Both the position numbers and the translations under genes were made by a program. From assembly GCA_965263365.1 (NCBI GenBank), contig OZ253672.1, forward strand, positions 2,046,001 to 2,110,000: a stretch of DNA of 64,000 bases, given 5' to 3'. Of this stretch, positions 18,658 to 27,668 are shown one piece after another. The notes below the pieces were generated by a model, which was not told where the DNA came from, searched no databases, and saw nothing but the letters and a program-made list of their open reading frames with translations. Position 1 is the stretch's first letter, and every line of letters starts with the position of its first letter. This DNA comes from CANMUM01 sp965263365 (GTDB lineage: Bacteria; Pseudomonadota; Alphaproteobacteria; Rhodobacterales; Rhodobacteraceae).

Positions 18658-18908
18658 ATAATTGCGAAAAGGTAAACTTATCAATTGTACTGATTTATTG
18701 CCTAAATTGAGTCACGATTTAACTATGTTGGCAATTCTCGGTTGATCTGCAAGTTGGATGAGGTTCAATTTAAGGGTATCCAAAATAGCGACAGAAAAAC
18801 AGCTTCACGATTTAAGCAGTTTTTCAGATAGATAAGTTTGATTGTACCTCACCCTTTTCGATACCGATCATGTACAGAAAAGGTCAAATTCTGTTTTTTA
18901 AAAGTGCA

Positions 18909-19904
18909 CTATGTGCGCTTAGAGGTCGTTTCACGAATTATCAGCTCCGGTAAAATGAGTTCATTGCTTTGCACAATTTTATTCCCTTTGAACTGCTGTA
19001 ATAATTTCTCGGCTAGTTTTTCTCCAAAAACTGTTGGCTTAAGTGACATCGTCGTGAGTGCAGGTGTATGCAAAGCAGATTCTTTAACATCATCGAAACC
19101 TATAATTGAAATGTCCTTTCCGGGAATGATATTTCGCCGAGACAGTCCTAAGCATAATCCAATTGCGAATTCATCACCATTACAAACCACGGCGCTAATA
19201 TCGGAAAGTGTATCGATTAGAGTTGTTGCAAATTCAAAGCCACCTTGTTTTGAATCAGCGCAATCAAAAATGAGACCTTTGTTATTGATAGCGGTTTGAT
19301 AGCCCTGAATTCGTGCTGAGCGAGTCTGATTTTTTCCTTCACCGCCTGCAAAGGCGATCTGCTTATGATTCAATGAAATGAGATATTCTGTCGCCGTTCG
19401 AATGGCTTTCGCATTTGCAATTCCAAGTGATGGAAAATTAGCGACCTTCATTTCACGAAGGAATGTGACAGTTGGAATTTGTTGTTTTTCGATGAGGCGA
19501 ATCAATTGAGTATCAACTCGTTCAGAAGGTACCCATAACAGGCCTGCGCAAGATTTTGAAAGCACAATGCGCACCAAATGTTCAAGCCTTTCTGGGTCTC
19601 CTTTCGCGTCCATAATTGAAAGGAAATACCCATCAGCTTCCAGACACCGAGCCGCCGAATCAACAACCTCGGCATTGAAGTGATTCCCGATGTCGTGAAC
19701 AATTATAGAGACTTCTTGTGAACGGCCGGTGCGTACAGAGGCTGCGCGCGCATCATGTATATATCCGACATCTTTAACAGAAGCGAGAACGCGGCGGCGC
19801 GTGTCCTCGCCGATACGCCCTACCCCCCTTAAAACTTGCGAAACCGTGGGCAATGAGACGCCCGCATGATCTGCGACGGTTTTGAGTGTAGGTCTTTTAT
19901 TCAA
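18909..19904 (-). CDS. LacI-family repressor of the glycosylglycerate-type locus
   Basis: A 331-residue LacI/GalR regulator. The DNA-binding helix-turn-helix is LKTVADHAGVSLPTVSQVLR (8-27), with hinge region after it and a periplasmic-binding-protein-like effector domain (FPSLGIANAKA, VCNGDEFAIG, IIGFDDV). The start is a TTG at 19904 giving the standard KRPTLKTVADHAG beginning; no in-frame ATG lies upstream. It is divergent from the transporter operon, with a palindromic operator between them, so it most likely represses that operon and itself until a sugar ligand binds. Confidence 0.92.
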   Translation of the reverse strand: MNKRPTLKTVADHAGVSLPTVSQVLRGVGRIGEDTRRRVLASVKDVGYIHDARAASVRTGRSQEVSIIVHDIGNHFNAEVVDSAARCLEADGYFLSIMDAKGDPERLEHLVRIVLSKSCAGLLWVPSERVDTQLIRLIEKQQIPTVTFLREMKVANFPSLGIANAKAIRTATEYLISLNHKQIAFAGGEGKNQTRSARIQGYQTAINNKGLIFDCADSKQGGFEFATTLIDTLSDISAVVCNGDEFAIGLCLGLSRRNIIPGKDISIIGFDDVKESALHTPALTTMSLKPTVFGEKLAEKLLQQFKGNKIVQSNELILPELIIRETTSKRT

Positions 19905-19954
19905 TCCTAAAACTCCATCAAATATTCCTAAATTAAAATCGATAAATTTTTATG

Positions 19955-19984
19955 TTGACAAGTGATATAACGTTATACCATAAT
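19955..19984 (+). promoter_or_regulatory. sigma70-type promoter with LacI operator in the spacer
   Basis: A -35 TTGACA (19955-19960) and a -10 CATAAT (19979-19984) are 18 bases apart. The spacer holds the palindrome TATAACGTTATA (19966-19977), extended to TGATATAACGTTATACCA (19963-19980, 8 of 9 pairs). A central CpG in an even palindrome is the classic LacI/GalR-family operator form. Binding here would directly block polymerase on the transporter operon starting at 20046. Confidence 0.8.
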
Positions 19985-20045
19985 TTTTTGTTATAGCCAA
20001 TTCGAAGAAATAATGGCTTCTAACGCATAACCCAGGGAGAAAATT

Positions 20046-21311
20046 ATGCTATATTCAAGAATGACTAAAGCTGCGGTTTTCGTAGCGACTTCAGCAATTG
20101 CAACCACGTTGGCGGCTGAAACACTATTTTGGTCGACACAGGCCAAACCTGTTGAGGAAACACAAGCAATGCGCGAGCAGGTGCTAGCTGGTTTTGACGG
20201 CGAGGTTGATTACCAAGCAAATGACGAAGGTCCTTGGATCACGCGTCTTCAAGCCGAACTTGAAGCAGGTTCAGGTACAATTGGTGTTTTGGGCGCCCTT
20301 CACGGTGATTTTGCGGCTCTTGATGCTGAAAGCCTTGTTGACCTTTCTGAAGTAGACTTGTCGACAGCAAGCGCGACATTTACCGACCTTGCCAAACTTG
20401 GTACAGATGATCAACTTTACGTGCCCTGGATGCAAGCAAGTTACGTAATGGCAGCAAATAAAAAAGCGCTTGAGCATCTTCCTGAAGGCGCTGATATCAA
20501 TGCATTAACATATGACCAATTGATTGAATGGGCTGCCAATGTCGAAGAAGCGACGGGTGAGAAAAAATTTGGATTTCCAGCGGGTCCCAAAGGGCTTAAG
20601 CACCGTTTCTTCCAAGGATATCTCTATCCTTCATACACCGATGGTGTTGTTCGTACATTTGCCTCTGACGAAGCGGTAACGGCTTGGGAAAAATTTAAAG
20701 AACTATGGACGCATACGAATCCAGGTTCAACAAACTTCTCATTCTTACAAGAGCAGTTGCTTTCTGAAGAAGTTTGGATAGCATTTGATCACACATCGCG
20801 CTTAGCAGATGCATTTAATGAAAAGCCAGATGAATTCATTGCCTTTCCTGCGCCAGCAGGCCCAACAGGTCGGGGGTTTATGCCGGTTATTGCAGGTCTT
20901 GCTATCCCCACAACCGCACCTGATATGGGCGCGGCGAAAGCGCTTGTGAACCATATGTTATTGCCGGAGACGCAAATAGCGACACTTCGCGCAACTAACT
21001 TCTTCCCAGTGGTAGCGGCTAACCTTCCTGATGATTTACCGCCTGCGGTTAAAGCAGCTGGTGACGCGATTGCAGCAATGTCGGGTTCAGAAGATGCAAA
21101 CCCGGGTCTATTGCCAGCCGGCTTGGGTGATAAGGGCGGCGACTTTAATAAAGTCTTCGTAGATACATTTGAACGTATTGTTTTGGCCAATCAAGACATT
21201 CGTGAAGTTCTAGATGACCAAAAAGGCGCGCTTCAAGCCATTATGGAAGAAACTGGTGCACCTTGCTGGGCACCGGATACGCCTTCTGAAGGTGCGTGCC
21301 CTGTAGAGTAA
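20046..21311 (+). CDS. extracellular solute-binding protein, second sugar ABC transporter
   Basis: A 421-residue periplasmic binding protein with signal peptide (MTKAAVFVATSAIATTLAAE region) and mature chain starting near ETLFWSTQ. It belongs to the family 1 binding proteins. The C-terminus has two cysteines (PCWAPDT...GACPVE) that may form a disulfide. GGGAG precedes the ATG. First gene of the LacI-controlled operon; ligand inferred to be a glycosylglycerate from downstream enzymes. Confidence 0.92.
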   Translation: MLYSRMTKAAVFVATSAIATTLAAETLFWSTQAKPVEETQAMREQVLAGFDGEVDYQANDEGPWITRLQAELEAGSGTIGVLGALHGDFAALDAESLVDLSEVDLSTASATFTDLAKLGTDDQLYVPWMQASYVMAANKKALEHLPEGADINALTYDQLIEWAANVEEATGEKKFGFPAGPKGLKHRFFQGYLYPSYTDGVVRTFASDEAVTAWEKFKELWTHTNPGSTNFSFLQEQLLSEEVWIAFDHTSRLADAFNEKPDEFIAFPAPAGPTGRGFMPVIAGLAIPTTAPDMGAAKALVNHMLLPETQIATLRATNFFPVVAANLPDDLPPAVKAAGDAIAAMSGSEDANPGLLPAGLGDKGGDFNKVFVDTFERIVLANQDIREVLDDQKGALQAIMEETGAPCWAPDTPSEGACPVE

Positions 21312-21323
21312 TTCTCTCCCCTT

Positions 21324-21346
21324 CTCGCGCCCTTTTGGGGCGCGGG
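21324..21346 (+). terminator. intercistronic hairpin after second binding-protein gene
   Basis: CGCGCCC / GGGCGCG, extended by one C-G pair and one G-U pair, with a five-base loop, lies 13 bases after the binding-protein stop. There is no long U-run, so it probably stabilises upstream mRNA or causes partial termination, giving excess binding protein over permeases. Same layout as in the alpha-galactoside operon. Confidence 0.7.
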
Positions 21347-21372
21347 AATTTACAAATTTTGAAAGAATTATC

Positions 21373-22218
21373 ATGTCTGTTCGTTGGCTTCCTTACTATT
21401 TAATCCTTCCAGTAACTTTGTTTCTGTGCGTCTTTTTCTTTTACCCGTTTATCTTGATTGCGCGTGAAGCGTTTACCCAAGGAGATGGATTTACACTCGA
21501 TAACTTTCGGTATGTGATGGACGATTGGCAGTTTAGTCAAGTTGTTCGCAATACATTTTTACTCGCGATTGTTGCTGTCACTATTCAAACCGCAATGGCA
21601 TTAACCATGGCGACTATGGTTAACAAGATACAAAAAGGGCGCGATACAATATTGTATATTTGGACAATTCCGCTTGGGATTTCTGATCTCGCAGCTGGTA
21701 TTATTTGGCTCGCTATTTTTGAGCAAACGGGTTTTTTGAATTCGATGCTAAGCGGCTTGGGTTTGATTGAGCGTCCGACGACGCTGTTATCTTATGAAAA
21801 TCCTTGGTTATTATTTATTGCAATTGCACTCGCAGAAATATGGCGAGCGACCGCAATCATGCTTGTGATATTGGTTGCGGGCATTGGTTTGATCCCAAAA
21901 GAATATTATGAGGCCGCTGAAATTTTTGGCGCGAGCCCTTGGAAGCGGTTTTGGAAAGTTACATTGCCGTTATTACGCCCGAGCTTGCAAACCGCGCTTA
22001 TCCTGCGAACAATCATGGCATTTGAAGTTTTTGGCGTTGTTGTAGCACTTGGAGGCTCGCTGTTCCCAGTACTTATGGGCGAAACTTATGAATATCAGTT
22101 TGCATTGCGCAATGCAGGTGCGGCTTCGGCGATGGCACTCATTATTCTTACGATCTGTGTCGCGTTTACGCTCGTGATTATCCGCGCACTTCGTGTACCA
22201 AAGGGAGCACAAATATGA
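21373..22218 (+). CDS. sugar ABC transporter permease (MalF type)
   Basis: A 281-residue inner-membrane protein with about six helices and an EAA-type loop (EYYEAAEIFGASPWKRFWKV, about residues 177-196). It is preceded by a GAAAGAA ribosome binding site after the hairpin and overlaps the next permease gene by four bases (ATGA). It forms the transport channel with that protein. Confidence 0.92.
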   Translation: MSVRWLPYYLILPVTLFLCVFFFYPFILIAREAFTQGDGFTLDNFRYVMDDWQFSQVVRNTFLLAIVAVTIQTAMALTMATMVNKIQKGRDTILYIWTIPLGISDLAAGIIWLAIFEQTGFLNSMLSGLGLIERPTTLLSYENPWLLFIAIALAEIWRATAIMLVILVAGIGLIPKEYYEAAEIFGASPWKRFWKVTLPLLRPSLQTALILRTIMAFEVFGVVVALGGSLFPVLMGETYEYQFALRNAGAASAMALIILTICVAFTLVIIRALRVPKGAQI

Positions 22219-23021
22219 ATCCGAACAAAGCAAATTGGGGCTTTAGAATTTCTATTATATTTCTTTGCCTCTGGGTCATCATTCCGATCTATTTCTTATT
22301 CGTGAACGCGTTTTCATCGTCAGAAGCAGTGTCGAGTTTTCCAAAATCGATATTGCCGGAATTCGATATGGGTTCTGTCCAGTTTTTCTGGGGCTTTGAT
22401 GGTATTATTCGCGCGCTGATCAATTCTTTTATTGTGGCGGGAATGACGATGATTATTTCAATCGCTTTAGGCGCGCCGGCGGGTTATGCGTTATCGCGTT
22501 TTGAATTTAAGGGCAAAGGCGTATTCCGTATCATGATCTTGTTAACGCGAGCGTTTCCGTTGCCCTTATTGGCACTGCCTCTCGCGGTTCTTTATATTCG
22601 CTTAGGTCTAGATGACACGCTCATTGGACTTGCTTTCATTCACACAATGCTTGCGGTTCCTTTTGCAGTCTTGATTACTTTTTCACTTTTCTCAGGGATT
22701 CCGGTTGAGCTTGAAGAGGCAGCATGGACACTAGGTTGCAGCCGATTTGAAGCTTTTCGCAAGGTAATATTTCCACTTATTTTACCGGGGATCACGGCAT
22801 CGGCCATCTTTGCTTTTGTGATTTCTTGGAATGAAGTTTTTGCTGCGGCTGTGTTGACGACACAAAATCGCACGCTGACGGCGTTTTTGGTACAAAATCT
22901 TGACACGTCGCCACTTCATCTCAAATTCGCAGGCGGTCTTTTCTTGGTTGTACCTGCACTTATTTTCATCTTCTCCATACGCAAATATCTCTTTGCGATG
23001 TGGGGCATTGCTAATCGTTAG
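22215..23021 (+). CDS. sugar ABC transporter permease (MalG type)
   Basis: A 268-residue permease, about six helices, with EAA loop (ELEEAAWTLGCSRFEAFRKV, about residues 158-177). Its start overlaps the previous permease stop and its own stop is nine bases before the ATPase gene. It forms the second half of the channel. Confidence 0.92.
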   Translation: MNPNKANWGFRISIIFLCLWVIIPIYFLFVNAFSSSEAVSSFPKSILPEFDMGSVQFFWGFDGIIRALINSFIVAGMTMIISIALGAPAGYALSRFEFKGKGVFRIMILLTRAFPLPLLALPLAVLYIRLGLDDTLIGLAFIHTMLAVPFAVLITFSLFSGIPVELEEAAWTLGCSRFEAFRKVIFPLILPGITASAIFAFVISWNEVFAAAVLTTQNRTLTAFLVQNLDTSPLHLKFAGGLFLVVPALIFIFSIRKYLFAMWGIANR

Positions 23022-23030
23022 GATACCAAA

Positions 23031-24071
23031 ATGGCTATTATTGAAATCAAAAATGTTGCAAAGAAATTTGGTTCTTATCAGGCTTTGCATTCCATTGATA
23101 TGACAATCTCTGATCAAGAATTTATGGTTCTCTTAGGGGCTTCGGGTTGCGGTAAAACAACCTTGTTGCGAATTATCGCAGGCTTAGAAACTGCAACAGA
23201 AGGCGAAGTTTGGATTGGCGGGCGTCGAGTTGACCACTTACCGCCAAGAGAGCGCGGAATTGCGATGGTTTTCCAAAATTATGCGGTATTTCCGCATTTG
23301 ACTGTGTTTGAGAATATTGGTTTTGGTTTGCGCATGCAAAAATTAGACAATGCGGAAGTGAAGCGCCGCGTGGAGCGCAATGCCGAACTTATGCATATTG
23401 AACAATTATTACATCGGTATTCTGGAGAACTTTCAGGTGGACAGCGTCAACGCGTTGCGGTTGCGCGCGCTTTAGCGATGGAGCCGGATGTAATTTTAAT
23501 GGATGAACCACTTTCCAACCTTGACGCGCTTTTGCGCCTTGAGATGCGAGCAGAACTCAAGGGTGTGCTTGCGGAGAGTCAAACAACAGCTGTTTATGTG
23601 ACCCACGACCAAGTGGAGGCAATGTCATTAGCGGATCGAATTTCAGTTATGCATGAAGGTCGTATCGTTCAAAATGAGACGCCGATAGAAGTTTACCGAA
23701 ATCCAGCAACTCGATTTGTTGCCGGATTTATTGGAAACCCTCCCATGAATTTCTTAGATGCTAAAAAAATTAAATCGAGCACTTGGAGTGTGGCTGGGCA
23801 AGATTTTAATGGTCCAAAGAGTGACCATAATTCGATCGAATTTGCGATTCGTCCAGAAGATATGAAAATTGCAAAAACTGGGATCAAAGCGGAGATTAAA
23901 ATTATGGAGCCACTGGGTGCGCATTTGCTTGCGACATGCCAAGTTGATGGCAAAATGTTCCGTGCGATTTTGGATAGTGAAGCCAAGCATAAAGTGGGAG
24001 ATGTTGTAACGTTTGCGCCCATGAATGATCGCATTCGTTGGTTTGATACCGAAACAACGCAGGCACTTTAA
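23031..24071 (+). CDS. sugar ABC transporter ATP-binding protein
   Basis: A 346-residue MalK/UgpC-type ATPase with Walker A GASGCGKTT, Q-loop FQNYAVFPHL, signature LSGGQRQR, Walker B ILMDEPLSNLD and H-loop VTHDQVEAM; a C-terminal regulatory domain follows from about residue 240. Unlike the alpha-galactoside system, this transporter carries its own ATPase in the operon. Confidence 0.93.
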   Translation: MAIIEIKNVAKKFGSYQALHSIDMTISDQEFMVLLGASGCGKTTLLRIIAGLETATEGEVWIGGRRVDHLPPRERGIAMVFQNYAVFPHLTVFENIGFGLRMQKLDNAEVKRRVERNAELMHIEQLLHRYSGELSGGQRQRVAVARALAMEPDVILMDEPLSNLDALLRLEMRAELKGVLAESQTTAVYVTHDQVEAMSLADRISVMHEGRIVQNETPIEVYRNPATRFVAGFIGNPPMNFLDAKKIKSSTWSVAGQDFNGPKSDHNSIEFAIRPEDMKIAKTGIKAEIKIMEPLGAHLLATCQVDGKMFRAILDSEAKHKVGDVVTFAPMNDRIRWFDTETTQAL

Positions 24072-24089
24072 GAAAGGTCAACACCCAAT

Positions 24090-25349
24090 ATGAATCAAAT
24101 TATGATCGATAAAGCTTTTCAAGTTTTGCAAGAAAATGATCGTGGGACATATACCGTGCCCACAAAAGGTCTTTACCCGTTTCAGTGGAATTGGGATTCA
24201 TGCTTAACCGCTCTCGGCTTTGCTTTCTTTGATGAAAAACGTGCTTGGCAAGAAATTCAAACCTTATTCTCGCATCAGTGGGAAGATGGGCTAGTGCCGC
24301 ATATTATTTTTCATGAAAAAGACGATGGCTATTTTCCAGGGCCTGATGTTTGGGCGACTAACCGCGCGACGCCAACTTCTGGGATCACACAGCCTCCAGT
24401 TGCCGGACATGTGTTGAGTATTTTACTGGCGCGTGCGAAAGACCAAGAGCTTGCGCGCCGAGAGGCTCTTAGTCTCTTGCCAAAAATATTGAAATGGCAT
24501 GAGTGGTTTTATCGGTGTCGCGATCCTCGAAATGAAGGTCTCGTAAGCCTATTGCATCCATGGGAGTCGGGACGTGATAATTCGGTCGATTGGGATCAGC
24601 CGTTTGATGCAGTACCAACAGACGGCGTAGGCAGTTATCAACGTCGAGATACAGATCATGCAGATCCGGATCACCGTCCCACAAAAGCTCAATATGATCG
24701 CTATATCTACCTTGTGCAAAAATTTCGTTCCTTAAATTGGGACAATGAAAAACTTCATGAAGCTTCGCCGTTTCAGGTTGTCGACCCTGGGTTCAATGCA
24801 ATTTTGATTCGGTCTTCGCGCGATATGGCTCAAGTGGCACGATTGCTTGGCGAAGAAGAGGCTGCACAACGTTTTGATGAGATGGCTGAAAAAGGCGCAT
24901 CAGCACTTGAAAAACTTTGGTCACACAAATGGGAACAATATCTTTGTTATGACCGCGTTGCGGATCAGTTTGTTGATAACCCTTCCGTCGGGGGAATTAT
25001 ACCAATTCTTGCGAGCGGCGCGCATTCTAAGGAATTGGTTGCGCGTTTAAAGAAACTAAAAGAGCAAGTTATGTATCTTGTGCCAAGTCAAGATCCCAGT
25101 TCGCCTGAATTTGATAGTTTACGTTATTGGCGCGGCCCCTCATGGTTAATTGTGAATTACTTAATAAAAACAGGACTCGAAACTTATGGCGAAGCTGAGA
25201 TGGCTCAGTTAATTGTTGAGGATAGTCTTGCGCTTATTAATGAGAGTGGATTTGCTGAATATTATGATCCGATTTCTGCGGAACCTTGTGGGGGTGGGCA
25301 CTTTACATGGACGGCCGCTATGGTTATCGAATTTTTAAAGTCAAAATAA
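24090..25349 (+). CDS. GH63-like glycosidase, predicted mannosylglycerate/glucosylglycerate hydrolase
   Basis: A 419-residue (alpha/alpha)6-barrel glycosidase. Motifs NWDSCLTALGF (34-44), HPWESGRDNS (156-165) with the probable acid Asp163, YWRGPSW, and FAEYYDP with the probable base Glu390 match the short GH63 enzymes that hydrolyse mannosylglycerate or glucosylglycerate in Thermus, Rubrobacter and mycobacteria. No signal peptide, so it acts on imported substrate. It sits between the ABC ATPase (18 bases upstream) and a lyxose/mannose-type isomerase, which favours mannosylglycerate. A trehalase or other GH63 activity is possible. Confidence 0.82.
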   Translation: MNQIMIDKAFQVLQENDRGTYTVPTKGLYPFQWNWDSCLTALGFAFFDEKRAWQEIQTLFSHQWEDGLVPHIIFHEKDDGYFPGPDVWATNRATPTSGITQPPVAGHVLSILLARAKDQELARREALSLLPKILKWHEWFYRCRDPRNEGLVSLLHPWESGRDNSVDWDQPFDAVPTDGVGSYQRRDTDHADPDHRPTKAQYDRYIYLVQKFRSLNWDNEKLHEASPFQVVDPGFNAILIRSSRDMAQVARLLGEEEAAQRFDEMAEKGASALEKLWSHKWEQYLCYDRVADQFVDNPSVGGIIPILASGAHSKELVARLKKLKEQVMYLVPSQDPSSPEFDSLRYWRGPSWLIVNYLIKTGLETYGEAEMAQLIVEDSLALINESGFAEYYDPISAEPCGGGHFTWTAAMVIEFLKSK

Positions 25350-25439
25350 GTCTTATCGCCGCAAATTGACAAAGCCCCACGGGCTCTTGCGATTATAATG
25401 CTGTGAATCCGAAATATTTAAAAGAGATAGGGAATTGGA

Positions 25440-26126
25440 ATGAAAAGATCTCGCATCAATGAAATTTTGAATGGAGCTGATAAGATGATGAAGTCTTTTG
25501 GTTGGACTTTACCGCCATTTGCCTATTGGACGCCTTCAGAATTCAAAGCGCGCAAAAATGATGTGCAGCACGTTATCGATGCACGTTGTGGTTGGGATAT
25601 CACCGATTACGGCGCGGGGAATTATGACGAAATGGGTTTATTTTTGTTTACGTTAAGAAACGGACTTCAAAGTGACCTCGCTGCAGGAAAGGGAATGTGC
25701 TATGCGGAAAAATTGCTGATTTCCAAAGAAAACCAACTCAGCCCTATGCACACGCATATTCTCAAGGCAGAAGATATAATAAATCGGGGGGGCGCAACAC
25801 TTGTGATTGAGCTGTTTGGCTCAGATGAGGATGGCAATTTTAGCGAAACGCATGGCGGTACAGTTTGGTGTGATGGAATTCGCAAGCCATATAAGGCAGG
25901 CGAAAAATTAAAATTGGCGCCCGGTGAATCGATTACACTCAGACCGGGTGACTGGCATGCTTTCTGGGGTGAAGGCGGAGATGTTTTGATTGGCGAAGTT
26001 TCGACTGTTAACGACGACGAGACCGACAATATTTTTCGCGAACCGATAGGTCGATTTGCAAATATTGATGAAGATGTAGACCCAGTCCACCTCCTCGTCA
26101 GTGACTACTCGACTTGGCTGAAATAG
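25440..26126 (+). CDS. D-lyxose/D-mannose isomerase-like cupin
   Basis: A 228-residue cupin-type sugar isomerase of the YdaE/D-lyxose ketol-isomerase family. Metal ligands are visible: His104 and His106 (MHTHILKAED), Glu111 and His173 (PGDWHAFW). Family members interconvert lyxose/xylulose and mannose/fructose. After the GH63-like hydrolase it would send released mannose to fructose. A TATAAT (25394-25399) lies upstream but without a good -35, so it may be read through from the operon or have a weak promoter of its own. Confidence 0.85.
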   Translation: MKRSRINEILNGADKMMKSFGWTLPPFAYWTPSEFKARKNDVQHVIDARCGWDITDYGAGNYDEMGLFLFTLRNGLQSDLAAGKGMCYAEKLLISKENQLSPMHTHILKAEDIINRGGATLVIELFGSDEDGNFSETHGGTVWCDGIRKPYKAGEKLKLAPGESITLRPGDWHAFWGEGGDVLIGEVSTVNDDETDNIFREPIGRFANIDEDVDPVHLLVSDYSTWLK

Positions 26127-26161
26127 CCTTGCTCCGCAATTCTTAGAACTATCGATCCTGA

Positions 26162-27466
26162 TTATAAAACAAACTTGCTGAGATCTGCGGACGTCGCAAT
26201 TTCTTTCAAGCGCGCATCTACATAATTCGCATCAATAGAGATTGTTTCTCCAGTCTGATCGGGTGCAGAAAAACTCAAATCATCGAGTAATTTTTCTAAA
26301 ATTGTGTGCAATCTTCGCGCGCCGATATTTTCAACGTTTTTGTTGACCTCCGCCGAAATTTCAGCAAGGCGCTGGATTGCGTCTTCAGTAAATTCAATCG
26401 AGACTTCTTCGGTTGCCATTAGTGCAATATATTGCTTTGTAAGGGCATTATCAGGCTCGGTCAGTATGCGCTGAAAATCTTCGGCTGAGAGATCCGTTAA
26501 ACTCACCCGTATTGGCAAACGACCTTGGAGCTCGGGCAGAAGATCAGAAGGTTTGGCGACGTGAAAGGCGCCAGAAGCTATGAATAAAATATGATCTGTA
26601 TTGACGCTGCCATATTTTGTGGAAACCGTCGTACCTTCGATTAAAGGTAGCAAATCTCTTTGTACGCCTTCGCGCGAAACATCGGCACCGCCACGCGCAG
26701 AAGAGCTAGCAACTTTGTCGATTTCATCCAGAAATACGATGCCATTATTTTCAACAGCATAGATGGCTTCCTTTTGAAGGGTTTCTTGATCTATGAGTTT
26801 GTCAGCTTCTTCATCGATAAGAATTTTGTGGCTATCGGCGACTCTGATTTTTCGCTTAACGGTTTTCTTACCCATTTTGCCAAAAATATCGCCCAGATTC
26901 ATCATGCCCATGCCAATTCCAGGTTGGCCAGGGATATCTAGCATCTGAAGGGGATTTGAATTATCCGAAACATCAATCTCAATTTCCTTATCGTCAAAAT
27001 CGCCCTTTCGCAGCTTTTCTCGGATCATCTCTTTGGTGCCTTCGCGTGCGTTTTCACCTGCAAGGGCTGCGACAACGCGGTCTTCGGCGGCCTGATAGGC
27101 TGTTGCGCTGACACCCTCTCTTTTTTGCTCTTTAACGAGTGAGATCGCGATTTCGACAAGGTCTCGAATAATTTGTTCAACATCTCTTCCGACGTAACCA
27201 ACTTCGGTAAATTTGGTCGCTTCGACTTTAATAAACGGAGCTTGAGCCAGCTTCGCGAGGCGACGAGAAATTTCTGTTTTTCCAACACCCGTAGGCCCGA
27301 TCATAAGAATATTTTTAGGATAGACTTCCGCGCGCAATTCTGGCGTGAGTTGTCTACGTCGCCACCTGTTGCGCAAAGCCACAGCGACCGCGCGTTTGGC
27401 ATCTTTTTGGCCAATTACAAAACGATCCAATTCGGAAACAATTTCACGGGGGGTCAGATTAGTCAT
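26162..27466 (-). CDS. hslU: HslUV protease ATPase subunit HslU
   Basis: A 434-residue AAA+ unfoldase. The N-terminus LTPREIVSELDRFVIGQ, Walker A GPTGVGKTE, Walker B FLDEIDKVA, the intermediate domain between them, and sensor-2 region GARRLHTILEKLLDDLSF are all intact. The C-terminal DLSKFVL is the tail that docks into HslV. The partner hslV, usually immediately upstream, is not next to it: acnA occupies that side, and no HslV coding sequence is present in the window. Confidence 0.96.
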   Translation of the reverse strand: MTNLTPREIVSELDRFVIGQKDAKRAVAVALRNRWRRRQLTPELRAEVYPKNILMIGPTGVGKTEISRRLAKLAQAPFIKVEATKFTEVGYVGRDVEQIIRDLVEIAISLVKEQKREGVSATAYQAAEDRVVAALAGENAREGTKEMIREKLRKGDFDDKEIEIDVSDNSNPLQMLDIPGQPGIGMGMMNLGDIFGKMGKKTVKRKIRVADSHKILIDEEADKLIDQETLQKEAIYAVENNGIVFLDEIDKVASSSARGGADVSREGVQRDLLPLIEGTTVSTKYGSVNTDHILFIASGAFHVAKPSDLLPELQGRLPIRVSLTDLSAEDFQRILTEPDNALTKQYIALMATEEVSIEFTEDAIQRLAEISAEVNKNVENIGARRLHTILEKLLDDLSFSAPDQTGETISIDANYVDARLKEIATSADLSKFVL

Positions 27467-27617
27467 AATTTCTCCGTTTTCTAGGAACTAGCGATCAATG
27501 GCCACGATTTCAAGATTCTGAGTCGAATAAGATGTGATCGATGATCGGTGAGCCGCATGTTCTCTGTTTTTAGTGTACGTGGACTTCATAATATAGATAT
27601 TTATTGCGGTCGCTTTC

Positions 27618-27643
27618 AAAAAAACGCCCCCGAAAGGGGCGTT
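27618..27643 (-). terminator. rho-independent terminator of acnA
   Basis: Read on the minus strand, AACGCCCC-TTTC-GGGGGCGTT is followed by TTTTT. GC-rich stem, tetraloop and U-tract make this a textbook intrinsic terminator, placed 26 bases after the acnA stop and well before hslU, which implies hslU has its own promoter. Confidence 0.92.
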
Positions 27644-27668
27644 GTCAATTTTTGATCTTTTAAGTGCT

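Noticed and set aside
25366..25399. TTGACA plus TATAAT as a promoter for the isomerase gene
   Set aside because: The two boxes are 22 bases apart, too far for a standard sigma70 promoter; only the -10-like box is noted.
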